Shown here: positions 16,190 to 25,390 of the stretch, piece by piece
How the letters are laid out: every line of letters starts with the position of its first letter
How positions within the stretch are numbered: the stretch's first letter is position 1
DNA from: Cryobacterium glaciale
GTDB taxonomy: Bacteria; Actinomycetota; Actinomycetes; Actinomycetales; Microbacteriaceae
Reading direction: 5' to 3'
Assembly: GCF_004402535.1 (NCBI RefSeq)
Contig: NZ_SOEY01000034.1
Location: forward strand, 62,001 to 126,000
Length of the DNA stretch: 64,000 nt
Notes under the pieces: model-generated
The model's input: only the letters and a program-made list of their open reading frames with translations
Database searches by the model: none
What the model was told of the DNA's origin: nothing
Position numbers and translations under genes: made by a program

Positions 16190-17665
16190 GTGATCCAGGA
16201 CGCTGATCGTGCCCGTGCAACGTGGAGCAACCGTGAGGCTCTCGCCGAGGCGATGATTCCCCTGATCGGGCGCCTCTACCGTGACAACTCCGTCGTGACG
16301 AGCGTTTACGGGCGCGGCCTGGTCAACAAGTCGGTCGTCGGCCTGCTGAAAGCGCACCGCTTTGCGCGCCACATAGCGGATGTCGAGCTTCCCCTCGACG
16401 AGACCCTCCCAATCCTGCAGGCTGTGGACGGCCTGAACCTGGGTGCCGCGTCGATCGACCTCGCCCGCCTCGCCCTCGGTTTTCGCGAGCAAAACGACCG
16501 GGTCACCCTCGACGAATACCTGCGCGCCGAACTCGCCGACGTCGTCGGCCAGCACGGACTCGACGGCCGCACCAGCACCGACGTCGTGCTCTACGGTTTC
16601 GGTCGTATCGGCCGCCTGCTCGCGCGCATCCTGATCGAACACGCCGGCGGCGGCCAGGGCCTGCGCCTGCGCGCGATCGTCGTGCGCCGCGGCTCGGCCA
16701 ACGACCTCATGAAGCGGGCCAGCCTGCTGCGCCGCGATTCGGTGCACGGCCCGTTCGAGGGCACGATCACCATCGACGAGGAGAACAACACCATCCTCGC
16801 CAACGGCACACTCATCCAGGTGATCTACTCCGGCGACCCGGCCAGCGTCGATTACACGAAGTACGGCATCCACGACGCGATCGTCGTCGACAACACCGGC
16901 AAGTGGCGCGACGAAAAGGGCCTGTCGCAGCACCTCAAGTGTCCCGGCGTGGCCCGGGTGCTGCTGACCGCGCCGGGTAAGGGCGCGCTGAAGAACATCG
17001 TGCACGGCATCAACCACACCGACATCCTGGCGAGCGACCGCATCATCACCGCGGCGTCCTGCACCACGAACGCGATCACCCCGGTGCTCAAGGCCATCAA
17101 CGACCGTTACGGCATCATCGACGGCCACGTCGAAACGGTGCACTCGTTCACGAACGACCAAAACCTCATCGACAACTTCCACTCGGGTGACCGTCGCGGC
17201 CGCTCAGCCGCCCTCAACATGGTGATCACCGAGACCGGTGCGGCGAAGGCCGTCGCGAAAGCCCTGCCCGAACTGGCCGGCAAGCTCACCGGCAACGCGA
17301 TCCGCGTGCCCACCCCCGACGTGTCGATGGCGATCCTCAACCTGAACCTCGCCAGCGCAACCGACAAGGACGAGCTCAACACTTACCTACGCACCATGTC
17401 GCTGCACTCCTCGCTGCACCGCCAGATCGACTTCATCGACTCGCCCGAGGTGGTCTCGAGCGACTTCCTCGGGTCGCGTCGTGCCGGCATCGTCGACGGA
17501 CTGGCCACCATCGTCACCGACCAGAAGGCGGTGCTCTATGTCTGGTACGACAACGAATACGGCTACAGCTGCCAGGTGATTCGGGTGCTCGAAGAGATGT
17601 CCGGGGCGCACGCGCCCATCTTCCCGGCCATCGTCGTCGCCGACGCCCTCGAGCCCGTCGCCTGA
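16190..17665 (+). CDS. Glyceraldehyde-3-phosphate dehydrogenase, long form
   Basis: About 491 residues: an N-terminal extension of about 130 residues absent from classical GAPDH, then the Rossmann fold (VVLYGFGRIGRLLARIL), the active-site Cys (TAASCTTNAITPVL), VHSFTNDQNLIDNFHSGDRRGRSAALNMV (catalytic His region and sugar-phosphate site) and YVWYDNEYGYSCQV. The length and extension resemble the corynebacterial second GAPDH (GapB), which favours gluconeogenesis; this parallel is from memory. GTG 16190 with AAGG upstream is preferred. An ATG at 16130 directly after TAAGGA is also in frame and would add 20 residues. Confidence 0.88.
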   Translation: MIQDADRARATWSNREALAEAMIPLIGRLYRDNSVVTSVYGRGLVNKSVVGLLKAHRFARHIADVELPLDETLPILQAVDGLNLGAASIDLARLALGFREQNDRVTLDEYLRAELADVVGQHGLDGRTSTDVVLYGFGRIGRLLARILIEHAGGGQGLRLRAIVVRRGSANDLMKRASLLRRDSVHGPFEGTITIDEENNTILANGTLIQVIYSGDPASVDYTKYGIHDAIVVDNTGKWRDEKGLSQHLKCPGVARVLLTAPGKGALKNIVHGINHTDILASDRIITAASCTTNAITPVLKAINDRYGIIDGHVETVHSFTNDQNLIDNFHSGDRRGRSAALNMVITETGAAKAVAKALPELAGKLTGNAIRVPTPDVSMAILNLNLASATDKDELNTYLRTMSLHSSLHRQIDFIDSPEVVSSDFLGSRRAGIVDGLATIVTDQKAVLYVWYDNEYGYSCQVIRVLEEMSGAHAPIFPAIVVADALEPVA

Positions 17666-17711
17666 CCCGTTCTTCGCGGTGTGATCTGTACGGGGCCCGG
17701 GCCCGGAAACT

Positions 17712-17735
17712 GGGCCCATGATCTATCGTGGGCCC
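17712..17735. terminator. GGGCCC-rich nested hairpin between convergent genes
   Basis: GGGCCCA (17712-17718) pairs with TGGGCCC (17729-17735). Outer arms CGGGCCCGGAAA and TTTCC...GGGCCCG (about 17698-17755) add a second layer. It lies between the convergent GAPDH and deazaflavin-dependent genes, so bidirectional termination is likely although a T-run is missing. Confidence 0.5.
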
Positions 17736-17783
17736 GCTTTCCGAGGGTGGGCCCGGGCGAGAGTGCACCTAGCGGGAGGCTGG

Positions 17784-18227
17784 TCAGGGGCGGGGCTCGC
17801 AGATGACCACGGGGATGTCACGGTCGGTGCGGCCCTGGTAGGCGCCATACCCGGGGTAGGCGGCGACGATGCGCGGCCAGAGCTCGGCTTTCTCAGCGGA
17901 TGATGCGGTGCGCGCCCGAAACGGCCGCGTCACCCCGCGAATGGTCAGCTCCACCTCGGGTTGCTCGACGAGGTTGCGATACCAGAACGGATGCCGGTCG
18001 TCGCCGCCCTTGGACGCCACCAGCACGTACCGGCCGCCCTCGTGCACCGGCGCCGTGAGCATCGTCGACCGACGCTGCCCGCTACTGCGGCCGATCGTGT
18101 GCAGTTCGACGGTCGCCATGGTGCCGATGGTCCAGCCGAGGCGTCCGCCCGACAGAGCCAGCAGCATCCGGTGCGCGCCGTTCATGGCGAGCATGCCCAG
18201 ATCGGTCACCCGGTTGCGCAGAGTCAT
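17784..18227 (-). CDS. Deazaflavin (F420)-dependent nitroreductase family protein (DDN-like)
   Basis: The 147-residue split-beta-barrel protein belongs to the Ddn family: VELHTIGRSSGQRRSTMLTAPVHEGGRYVLVASKGGDDRHPFWYRNLVEQPEVELTI followed by AYPGYGAYQGRTDRDIPVVIC. Members use F420H2 to reduce nitroaromatics or quinones. The start at ATG 18227 (MTLRNRVTDLGMLAMNGAHRM) is supported by a -10 box 6 nt upstream; the frame stays open further but without family similarity. It is the second F420-type enzyme in the window. Confidence 0.85.
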   Translation of the reverse strand: MTLRNRVTDLGMLAMNGAHRMLLALSGGRLGWTIGTMATVELHTIGRSSGQRRSTMLTAPVHEGGRYVLVASKGGDDRHPFWYRNLVEQPEVELTIRGVTRPFRARTASSAEKAELWPRIVAAYPGYGAYQGRTDRDIPVVICEPRP

Positions 18228-18233
18228 AGGCCC

Positions 18234-18239
18234 AGCGTA
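18234..18239 (-). promoter_or_regulatory. -10 box (TACGCT, reverse strand) of the DDN-like gene
   Basis: TACGCT on the reverse strand, 6 nt before the ATG at 18227; leaderless spacing. Confidence 0.5.
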
Positions 18240-18254
18240 CGGCGCGTCTGGCGT

Positions 18255-18260
18255 TAGGTT
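18255..18260 (+). promoter_or_regulatory. -10 box (TAGGTT) of the zinc alcohol dehydrogenase gene
   Basis: TAGGTT lies 6 nt before ATG 18267. It is 15 bp from the opposing -10 box, so the two divergent leaderless promoters nearly abut. Confidence 0.5.
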
Positions 18261-18266
18261 GGAGAA

Positions 18267-19406
18267 ATGACTCCAGCAACGATGCTCAGCACGATTCTTC
18301 GGGATGCCGGCTCCGCCCGCCCCTACGCCGACAGCCGCCCGCTGACGTTCGAGCAGATTCCGGTGCCGGTACCGCGCGCCGGCGAGGTGCTCGTGCGCAT
18401 CGAACGCGCCAGCCTCTGCCACTCCGACCTCTCGGTCATCGACGGCTCACGGGTTCGCCCCCTGCCGATGGCCCTTGGTCATGAGGCGGCCGGCACCGTC
18501 ACCGCGATCGGCGACGGCGTCGACGATCTGGCCGTCGGCGACCGGGTCGTGTTGGTCTTCGTGCCGAGCTGCGGCGACTGCCGGGCCTGCCTGGCCGGGC
18601 GCCCCGCGCTCTGCCACCGCGGCGCCGAAGTGAACGGCACCGGCGACCTGCTGCACGGCCCGGCCGTGCTGGCCAGCAGCGCGGGGGAGCGCATCAACCA
18701 TCATCTGGGCGTTTCAGCGTTCTCGCAGTACGCGGTCGTCGCCCGCGAATCGGTCGTCGCGATCGACCAGGACGTTCCCTTCGACGTGGCCGCCATGTTC
18801 GGCTGCGCGGCCCTCACCGGCATCGGCGCCGTGCTCAACACCGGCGCCCTCGCGCCCGGCCAGTCCCTGATCGTATTCGGACTCGGCGCGGTCGGACTGA
18901 TGGCCGTCATGGCCGCCGCGCAGGTGGCTGGCACGACCGTCATCGCGATCGATCCGTTGCCGGAGAAGCAGGCGCTGGCCCTTCGCTGCGGCGCGCACCA
19001 CGCCGGTACGCCCGAGCATGCCGCCGACCTCGTGCGTGAGTACGCCGGCGACGGCGTCGACCTGGCCATCGAGGCTGTCGGCAGCGCCCGAGTGATGGAG
19101 GCGAGTCTGGCCCTGCTCACCCGCGGTGGCGCCCTCGTCTCGGTCGGCCTGCCGCACCCGGAGCAGACCCTCACGACGCCAGCGCTGCAGTTCGCCGGCA
19201 TGGGTCGGCGGCTGCTCGGCTCCTACATGGGTGATTCCGTGCCGAGCCGGGACATTCCGGCCTACCTGCAACTGTGGCGGGACGGCCGGTTGCCGGTCGA
19301 GCTGCTGCACACCGACACCCGCCCGCTCACGGACCTCAACGAAAGCCTTGACGCCCTCGTGGCCGGCGACGTCGTGCGTCGCCTCTTCGTGCTGCACGTC
19401 GAGTAG
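18267..19406 (+). CDS. Zinc-dependent alcohol dehydrogenase (MDR family)
   Basis: A 379-residue medium-chain dehydrogenase/reductase. Catalytic zinc ligands lie in ASLCHSDLSV and GHEAAGTV, structural zinc cysteines in CGDCRACLAGRPALC, and the NAD-binding motif in FGLGAVGLMAVMAAAQVAGTTVIAID. The pattern with RPLPMALGHE and DVPFDVAAMFGCAALTGIGAVLNT resembles the NAD-dependent long-chain or class III type. The alcohol substrate cannot be told. The N-terminal leader MTPATMLSTILRDAGSARPY is a little long; ATG 18267 is kept because of the promoter spacing. Confidence 0.88.
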   Translation: MTPATMLSTILRDAGSARPYADSRPLTFEQIPVPVPRAGEVLVRIERASLCHSDLSVIDGSRVRPLPMALGHEAAGTVTAIGDGVDDLAVGDRVVLVFVPSCGDCRACLAGRPALCHRGAEVNGTGDLLHGPAVLASSAGERINHHLGVSAFSQYAVVARESVVAIDQDVPFDVAAMFGCAALTGIGAVLNTGALAPGQSLIVFGLGAVGLMAVMAAAQVAGTTVIAIDPLPEKQALALRCGAHHAGTPEHAADLVREYAGDGVDLAIEAVGSARVMEASLALLTRGGALVSVGLPHPEQTLTTPALQFAGMGRRLLGSYMGDSVPSRDIPAYLQLWRDGRLPVELLHTDTRPLTDLNESLDALVAGDVVRRLFVLHVE

Positions 19407-19508
19407 CCGCTTCTCCACAAGAGCCCGGGTCGCGCCGCTGTCCACCGATGTGCCACCAGCCCGGCGACGGCAGGGTGAGAGCGCGCACTCTGGTGTCTGG
19501 AGGCACTC

Positions 19509-19865
19509 GTGGCGCGCAAAGACGAACTCGGCAAACTCGGCGAAGAACAGGCCGCGCGCTTTCTGCAGGGCGCCGGCTACACCATCCTGACCCGCAACTG
19601 GCGGTGTAAAGAGGGCGAGATCGACCTCGTCGTGCAGCAGGGGGCCGCGGTGGTCTTCGTCGAGGTGAAGACGCGCAGCAGCCTGAGTTTCGGGCATCCG
19701 TTTGAAGCCATCACCGTGAAAAAGCTCGCCCGGATGCGCCGCCTCGCCGCCGCCTGGTGCGTGCAGGCCGAGCGGTGGCCGCGCCAGATCCGGCTCGACG
19801 TCGTGGCGGTCATCGCCCCGGCCGGCCGGGAACCGATCATCGAACACCTCGAGGGCGTGTTCTGA
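19509..19865 (+). CDS. YraN family protein (UPF0102)
   Basis: A 118-residue small protein with a restriction-endonuclease-like core: KLGEEQAARFLQGAGYTILTRNWRCKEGEIDLVVQQGAAVVFVEVKTRSS contains the E-D-ExK arrangement. The family is widespread; nuclease activity is predicted but not well established. GTG 19509 is preceded by GGAGG. It is the first gene of a coupled yraN-comM-dprA set, the usual order in actinobacteria. Confidence 0.92.
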   Translation: MARKDELGKLGEEQAARFLQGAGYTILTRNWRCKEGEIDLVVQQGAAVVFVEVKTRSSLSFGHPFEAITVKKLARMRRLAAAWCVQAERWPRQIRLDVVAVIAPAGREPIIEHLEGVF

Positions 19866-21400
19866 TGGGGATCGCCCGCACCCACGCGGTGGCGCTGCTT
19901 GGGCTGACCGGCGCGCTCGTCGAGGTCGAAGCCGACATCTCGGCGCAACTGCCCGGTATGATCCTGATCGGGCTGCCCGACGCGGCGCTCGCCCAGGCCA
20001 CCCAACGGGTGCGTGCCGCGGCTGCCAACAGCGGATGCCCCCTCACCGTTCACCGCCTCACCATCAATCTGTCGCCGGCCGCGTTACCCAAGCACGGCGC
20101 CGGTTTCGACCTTGCGATCGCGCTGGCCTGCCTCGCCGCCGACAGCACCATTTCGGCCGCGTCAGTCGGCACCGTCGTGCACTTCGGCGAGCTCGCCCTC
20201 GACGGCCGGCTGCGGCCGACCCCGGGCATCCTGCCGGGGGTGATGACCGCTGCCCGCCTCGGGCACACCACGGTCATGGTGCCGATCGGCAACGAGGCCG
20301 AGGCTCGACTCGTGCCCGACATGAGGGTGATCGGCGTCGCCTCGCTGCGGGAGGCGGCGATCTTCCACGGTGCCACACTTCCACCGAAACAGGTCGAGCC
20401 GATTCTGGCGGCGGTCACACCCGACAGTCTGGCCGCCGAACCCGACCTCGCCGACGTGATCGGCAACGACGACGCCATCCTGGCGCTGCAGATCGCGGCC
20501 GCCGGCGGGCACCACGTCTTTCTACTCGGCCCGCCCGGCGCCGGCAAGACGATGCTCGCTGCCCGCCTGCCCGGCCTGCTCCCCGACCTCGACCCGGTCA
20601 GCTCACTCGAAGTCAGCTCCCTACGTTCGCTCAGCGGCCTCGGACTCGGCGGAGCCCTGATCACCAGGCCGCCGTGGGAAGCACCGCACCACACCGCGAC
20701 GGCCGCGGCCATGGTCGGCGGTGGCGGCGGCCAGATTCGGCCGGGGGCTGCGTCGCAGGCCTCGCACGGCGTGTTGTTCCTCGACGAGGCCCCCGAATTC
20801 GCCTCTCCAGTGCTCGACGCCCTGCGCCAGCCGCTCGAATCCGGCTGGATCAGCATTCACCGGGCCAACGCCGTCGCCCATTTTCCTGCTCGGTTCCAGC
20901 TGGTGATGGCGGCCAACCCGTGCCCGTGCGGGCAATACGGCGCTGGCGACCTCAGCTGCACCTGTCCACCGAACGCCCGCCGCCGCTACCTTGCCCGCAT
21001 CTCCGGACCGCTGCTGGACCGCATCGACATCCAGCTCAACGTCAAGCGCATCACCGCCGCCCAACTGCGCGTCGCCGCCGGCACGCAGCGGATGACGAGC
21101 GTCACCGCCCGGCAACGGGTGGTGGCCGCGCGGGCGACAGCGGCCGAACGCCTCGGCAGTACACCGTGGACCCTGAACTCCCAGGTTCCCGGCCCGTGGC
21201 TGCGCGGCGCGTCCGTGCGCCTGGCCCCGAGCGCCACCGCGGGGCTCGATCGAGCGCTCGAACGCGGCGGCATCACCATGCGCGGCTACGACCGGGTTTT
21301 GCGCATCGCCTGGACCCTCGCCGACTACGACGGCCTCAGTATCCCCGGCCCCGACCAGGTGGGCCAGGCCCTCTACCTACGCAAAGGAATGACCACATGA
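19865..21400 (+). CDS. comM: ComM/YifB-family AAA+ ATPase (Mg-chelatase-like)
   Basis: The 511 residues begin with a Lon-like/ChlI domain (MGIARTHAVALLGLTGALVEVEADISAQLPG), then the AAA+ core with Walker A (LGPPGAGKTMLAARLPGLLPDL), Walker B (HGVLFLDEAPEF), sensor region (VMAANPCPCGQYG) and four cysteines (C-x-C-x11-C-x-C), ending with the Mg_chelatase C-terminal helices. In naturally competent bacteria ComM helps branch migration during recombination; here that is family knowledge. Its ATG overlaps the yraN stop (TGATG) and its stop overlaps dprA (ATGA). Confidence 0.93.
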   Translation: MGIARTHAVALLGLTGALVEVEADISAQLPGMILIGLPDAALAQATQRVRAAAANSGCPLTVHRLTINLSPAALPKHGAGFDLAIALACLAADSTISAASVGTVVHFGELALDGRLRPTPGILPGVMTAARLGHTTVMVPIGNEAEARLVPDMRVIGVASLREAAIFHGATLPPKQVEPILAAVTPDSLAAEPDLADVIGNDDAILALQIAAAGGHHVFLLGPPGAGKTMLAARLPGLLPDLDPVSSLEVSSLRSLSGLGLGGALITRPPWEAPHHTATAAAMVGGGGGQIRPGAASQASHGVLFLDEAPEFASPVLDALRQPLESGWISIHRANAVAHFPARFQLVMAANPCPCGQYGAGDLSCTCPPNARRRYLARISGPLLDRIDIQLNVKRITAAQLRVAAGTQRMTSVTARQRVVAARATAAERLGSTPWTLNSQVPGPWLRGASVRLAPSATAGLDRALERGGITMRGYDRVLRIAWTLADYDGLSIPGPDQVGQALYLRKGMTT

Positions 21401-22737
21401 CGCTGTTCGGTCTGGACGAGAACCGGGTGGGCGAACTCGCCGCGGGAGTACGCGGTGCACTTCCGGACGGCGACGACCCCGCCACGGCCGGCGAGGTGTT
21501 CGCCCGCGCTGCCTGGTCGGGTCTCGCCGAACCCGGGGACGGTACCGCCGGCCTGCTCGTGGCCAGCGTCGGCGCGAGCGTGGCCCTGACGGCCATTCTC
21601 GAGTCCTGGAGCCCGGTGCGTATCGGCGCACTCGTGCGCGATGCCCTCGGCGACGAGCCGGGCGGGCCCGACATCGTCTTCGCTGCCAGTCCCAGCGCCG
21701 ACCCCACCGCAGCGGATGCCGACACCAGCGCCGAGCTGGAACAGGCCCTCGACCTGGGGCTGCAACGTTGGCGGCCGCGGCTCAACTCGAACGAGGTCAT
21801 CCGCTCGCTGCAGCAAGCGGCCCGCATGCAGACCCGATTACTGCTGGCCACGGATGCCCTCTGGCCTTCTGCGCTCGACGACCTCGAGCAGCATGCTCCG
21901 CTCGCGCTGTGGTGGCGGGGTGTGCCGGGCGCCCTCGCCGCCCTGACCAACTCGATCGCGCTGGTCGGGGCCCGGGCGGCTACCGGGTACGGCGAACACA
22001 TCGCTATGGAAGCGTCGGCCGGGCTCGTCGATCGAGGTTTTGCCATCGTCTCCGGTGCCGCCTATGGCATCGACGGGATGGCCCACCGGGCCGCGCTCGC
22101 CAGCGACGGCACGACCGTCGCCTTTCTCGCCGGGGGAGTCGACCGGTTCTACCCGAGCGGCCACGACTCCCTGCTCACCCGCATCGTGGCGACCGGGGCC
22201 GTCGTATCGGAGCTGCCCTGCGGGGCGGCCCCCACCAAGTGGCGTTTTCTGCAGAGAAACCGGCTGATTGCCGCAGCGAGTGCGGCAACGGTCGTGCTCG
22301 AAGCCGGCTGGCGGTCGGGCTCGCTCAACACGGCCGGCCACGCTTCGGCGTTGGGCCGGCCGCTCGGCGCCGTGCCGGGGCCGATCACGAGCCCGACCTC
22401 GGCCGGCTGTCATCGTCTCATTCGCGAATTCGCCGCGGTCTGTGTCACCAACCCGACCGAGATGGCCGAACTGGTCGGCGAACGGTCGATCCAGGTACCA
22501 CTCGCCAATCTCGAGATAGAAGCGGGGCCCGCGACCGACGCGGGCCCAGGGCCGCTACCGCGCACGAGCGACCAGGTGCGCGTGTTCGATGCGCTGAGCG
22601 GGCGCTCGCCGCGCACGGTCGGCGACCTGGCGCGCCGTGCCGGCCTGTCGACTGCGGCCGTGCGCGGCGCCCTCGGCGGTCTCGATCTCGACGGGGCCGC
22701 CCACGAGCGGGAGGCCGGCTGGGTACGGCGGCTGTAG
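21397..22737 (+). CDS. dprA: DNA-processing protein DprA
   Basis: DprA binds incoming single-stranded DNA and loads RecA. The 446 residues hold an N-terminal SAM-like region, the Rossmann-like DprA fold (IALVGARAATGYGEHIAMEASAGLVDRGFAIVSGAAYGIDGMAHRAAL; AFLAGGVDRFYPSGHDSLL; WRFLQRNRLIAAASAATVV; GSLNTAGHASALGRPLGAVPG) and a C-terminal winged helix (RSPRTVGDLARRAGLSTAAVRGALGGL). ATG 21397 overlaps the comM stop. Presence of dprA alone does not show natural competence. Confidence 0.95.
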   Translation: MTLFGLDENRVGELAAGVRGALPDGDDPATAGEVFARAAWSGLAEPGDGTAGLLVASVGASVALTAILESWSPVRIGALVRDALGDEPGGPDIVFAASPSADPTAADADTSAELEQALDLGLQRWRPRLNSNEVIRSLQQAARMQTRLLLATDALWPSALDDLEQHAPLALWWRGVPGALAALTNSIALVGARAATGYGEHIAMEASAGLVDRGFAIVSGAAYGIDGMAHRAALASDGTTVAFLAGGVDRFYPSGHDSLLTRIVATGAVVSELPCGAAPTKWRFLQRNRLIAAASAATVVLEAGWRSGSLNTAGHASALGRPLGAVPGPITSPTSAGCHRLIREFAAVCVTNPTEMAELVGERSIQVPLANLEIEAGPATDAGPGPLPRTSDQVRVFDALSGRSPRTVGDLARRAGLSTAAVRGALGGLDLDGAAHEREAGWVRRL

Positions 22738-22782
22738 TGCCGGCAGGGAGGAGGCGTCAGACCCGATCGTCAGCCCCTGACG

Positions 22783-24267
22783 TCAGTCCCGGTCGTTCGT
22801 CGCCTGGGACGGATGTGGGGACGCGGCCGCAGGTCGGGTAGTGTCGGCGTCGGCGTCTGGGTTGGCGGCGTCGGCGCCCGCGCAGGCCCGCGCCACCGCC
22901 GCGAGGGAGAGGGCGACGTCCGTGGCATCCGTCGACCAGTTACTCACCGAGATGCGCAGAATGTCCCGGTCGTGCCAGCGCGACCCCGACATCCAAGCCG
23001 AGCCGTCGGCGATGAGCTGCTGGGTCACCCGCCGGGTGCGTTCATCACTGCCGAAACTCACGCACACCTGTGTGAACACCACTTCGTTGAGTACCTCAAC
23101 GCCCGGCAGCGAGCATAGGCCCTCGGCCAGTGCCCGTGCATTCGCCGCGAGACCGTCCACCAGTGCGATCGTGCCGGCGCGGCCGAGTGATCGGAGCGCC
23201 GCCCACACGGGAACGCCTCGGGCCCGGCGGGACAGCTCGGGTACCTTCTCGAAGGGGTTGCCGGGGCCAGGGTTACCGGGAGCGCCGTCGGCCGCCACCA
23301 GATAGCTCGTATGCACGCCGAATACCCTGCGCACGACTTCAGGTCGGGACACGATCGCCACCCCGCAGTCGTAGGGCACGTTGAGCGTCTTGTGAGCGTC
23401 CGTCGCCCAGGAGTCGGCCCGTTCCACGCCGGCCAGCTGGTCACGATAGTTCGGGCTGACGGCGGCCCAAAGGCCGAACGCTCCGTCGACGTGCACCCAC
23501 GCTCCGTGTTGGCCTGCCGCGTCGATCGCTGCCCCCATCGGGTCTGACGCTCCGGAATGCAGGTTGCCGGCCTGCAGGCAGACAATGGCCGGGCCGGAAC
23601 CGGCCTCCAGTAGCTCGGCCAGGGCGTCTGGCCGCAATCGTCCCTCCCGGTCGACGTCGACCACGATGGGCGCACCGAGACCGAGGTAGCGCAGCACGAG
23701 ATCGATGACGTCGTGACGCTCCGCCCCCACGAAAACCCGCACGCGGGGCGAACCGGCCAGGCCGTCCCGGTCCAGGTCCCACCCGGCCCGTTCCAGAACC
23801 CACTGACGCCCCGCGGCGAGACCGACAAAATTGGCCATGGTCGCGCCGGTGGTGAAACCGACATCCGCTCCGGCAGAAAGTCCGAGCAGGTCGAGCAGCC
23901 AGGCGGCGGCGGTCTCCTCGAGCACGGCGGTCGCGGGAGTGGCGAAGCGCATTCCGGCGTTCTGGTCCCACGCGGTCACCAGCCAGTCGGCGGCGAGCGC
24001 GGCGGGCAGGGTTCCCCCAATCACCCACCCGAAGAATCGGCCGGACGGCATCGCCATCAGCCCGGGTTCCGCGAAGGCGGCGAGTTCATCGATGACGTCC
24101 GCCGCAGCGCACGAAGACGGGGGCAGCGGGCCGGCCGAGACGGCGGCGAGGGTATCGGCGTCGACCCGAGGGCCGACCGGGCGGGTAGGTAACGACGCAA
24201 GCCAGGCGTGGGCGTGCAGCAGTGCACGGTCCAGAGCCGCGGTGTAAGCGTCCGGCTGGGCAGACAT
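22783..24267 (-). CDS. PLP-dependent group II decarboxylase / aminotransferase-like protein
   Basis: About 494 residues of the pyridoxal-dependent decarboxylase family (fold type I): FTTGATMANFVGLAAGRQW, GAWVHVDGAFGLWAAVSP and the PLP lysine in DAHKTLNVPYDCGVAIV. The substrate (aromatic amino acid, glutamate, aspartate or diaminobutyrate type) cannot be assigned. ATG 24267 (MSAQPDAYTAALDRALLHAH) is supported by a -10 box 6 nt upstream; the frame is open further but unlike the family. The C-terminus is Ala/Asp-rich. It is transcribed divergently from the metallophosphoesterase. Confidence 0.85.
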   Translation of the reverse strand: MSAQPDAYTAALDRALLHAHAWLASLPTRPVGPRVDADTLAAVSAGPLPPSSCAAADVIDELAAFAEPGLMAMPSGRFFGWVIGGTLPAALAADWLVTAWDQNAGMRFATPATAVLEETAAAWLLDLLGLSAGADVGFTTGATMANFVGLAAGRQWVLERAGWDLDRDGLAGSPRVRVFVGAERHDVIDLVLRYLGLGAPIVVDVDREGRLRPDALAELLEAGSGPAIVCLQAGNLHSGASDPMGAAIDAAGQHGAWVHVDGAFGLWAAVSPNYRDQLAGVERADSWATDAHKTLNVPYDCGVAIVSRPEVVRRVFGVHTSYLVAADGAPGNPGPGNPFEKVPELSRRARGVPVWAALRSLGRAGTIALVDGLAANARALAEGLCSLPGVEVLNEVVFTQVCVSFGSDERTRRVTQQLIADGSAWMSGSRWHDRDILRISVSNWSTDATDVALSLAAVARACAGADAANPDADADTTRPAAASPHPSQATNDRD

Positions 24268-24273
24268 GGCGCC

Positions 24274-24279
24274 ATGATA
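24274..24279 (-). promoter_or_regulatory. -10 box (TATCAT, reverse strand) of the PLP decarboxylase gene
   Basis: TATCAT on the reverse strand, 6 nt before ATG 24267; leaderless spacing. Confidence 0.5.
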
Positions 24280-24432
24280 GCCCGCCGGTCTGCCCGTGTC
24301 GCCGGTTCGTAACGGGGTTGCTGTGACCCGCACCATCGCCAGCCGCCCCTCCCCTTTCGCTGACGTCCACAGTTCTGACGAAGCGAGTGTCGGTGGGTGC
24401 CCGTAGTCTAAAGACCCGACGAGAGGTGATCC

Positions 24433-25350
24433 ATGGCAGCCGTGCAGCTGGGCCAGTACGCGCCCGCCGAGAAGATTCTGGTGCATTTGAGTGACACCCA
24501 TTTTCTAGCGGATGGCGCGGCCCTCTACGGCGCCGTCGACACCGACCACACCGTGCACCGCGCCTTCGAGCAGCTGCACCGCTCGGGCATTCACCCCGAC
24601 GCGATCATTCTCACCGGCGACGTGGCCGACCGCGGCGAAGCGGATGCCTACCGCCGCATCCGCGGCATCGTCGAGTCCGCTGCCGCCCGGTGGAACGCCA
24701 GGATCATCTGGGTGATGGGCAACCACGACCAGCGCGAACCCTTTCGTACCGAGCTGCTCGGCCAGACGCCCGCTGATCACCACCCCGCCGACCTACACCC
24801 CGTGGATCAAACATATGATCTCGATGGCCTGCGCCTCATCGCCCTCGACACGAGCGTTCCCGGCTATCACCACGGTGAGGTCACCGACGATCAACTGCGC
24901 TGGCTGGCCGATGTCCTCCAGCGTCCGGCCCCGCGCGGGTCGATTCTGGCGCTGCACCACCCACCGATTCCCACGCCGCTGCCGCTGATGAGCGTGCTCG
25001 AGCTGCAGGATCAGCCGAGGCTGGCTGCTGTTCTGACCGGCAGTGACGTGCGTGCCATACTCGGCGGGCACCTGCACTACTCCACCCAGGGCCTCTTCGT
25101 CGGCATCCCCGTGTCGGTCGCGGCGGCTACCTGTTACACGATGGACCTCAGCGCACCCGATCGTGAACTGACCGGGGTGAGCGGCGGCCAGACACTCAAC
25201 CTCGTGCACGTCTACGCCGACCAGATCACCCACTCCCAGCTGCCGATCGGCGACTATGCCGCTGTCACGCAGTTTCCCGCCGACTATGTCGAGGAGCTGG
25301 CCACTCTCTCGCCCGAGGACCGCCGGCAGGCCTTCTCGCGGCAGCGTTGA
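24433..25350 (+). CDS. Calcineurin-like metallophosphoesterase (CpdA type)
   Basis: The 305 residues show the dinuclear-metal motifs in order: LVHLSDTHF, ILTGDVADRGE, VMGNHDQREPF, ALHHPPIPTP and ILGGHLHYSTQG. This set fits the class III cyclic-nucleotide phosphodiesterase CpdA/Rv0805 group, though substrates vary widely. ATG 24433 has GAGAGGTGAT upstream, and a TAGTCT box (about 24404) gives a short leader. Confidence 0.9.
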   Translation: MAAVQLGQYAPAEKILVHLSDTHFLADGAALYGAVDTDHTVHRAFEQLHRSGIHPDAIILTGDVADRGEADAYRRIRGIVESAAARWNARIIWVMGNHDQREPFRTELLGQTPADHHPADLHPVDQTYDLDGLRLIALDTSVPGYHHGEVTDDQLRWLADVLQRPAPRGSILALHHPPIPTPLPLMSVLELQDQPRLAAVLTGSDVRAILGGHLHYSTQGLFVGIPVSVAAATCYTMDLSAPDRELTGVSGGQTLNLVHVYADQITHSQLPIGDYAAVTQFPADYVEELATLSPEDRRQAFSRQR

Positions 25351-25390
25351 CGGCCACGGCGCGAAACCCTGAGACAGAGAAACTGACCCC

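Noticed and set aside
20035..21396. Long in-frame extension upstream of dprA overlapping comM
   Set aside because: The translation is Arg/Pro-rich without similarity; DprA starts at the ATGA overlap at 21397.
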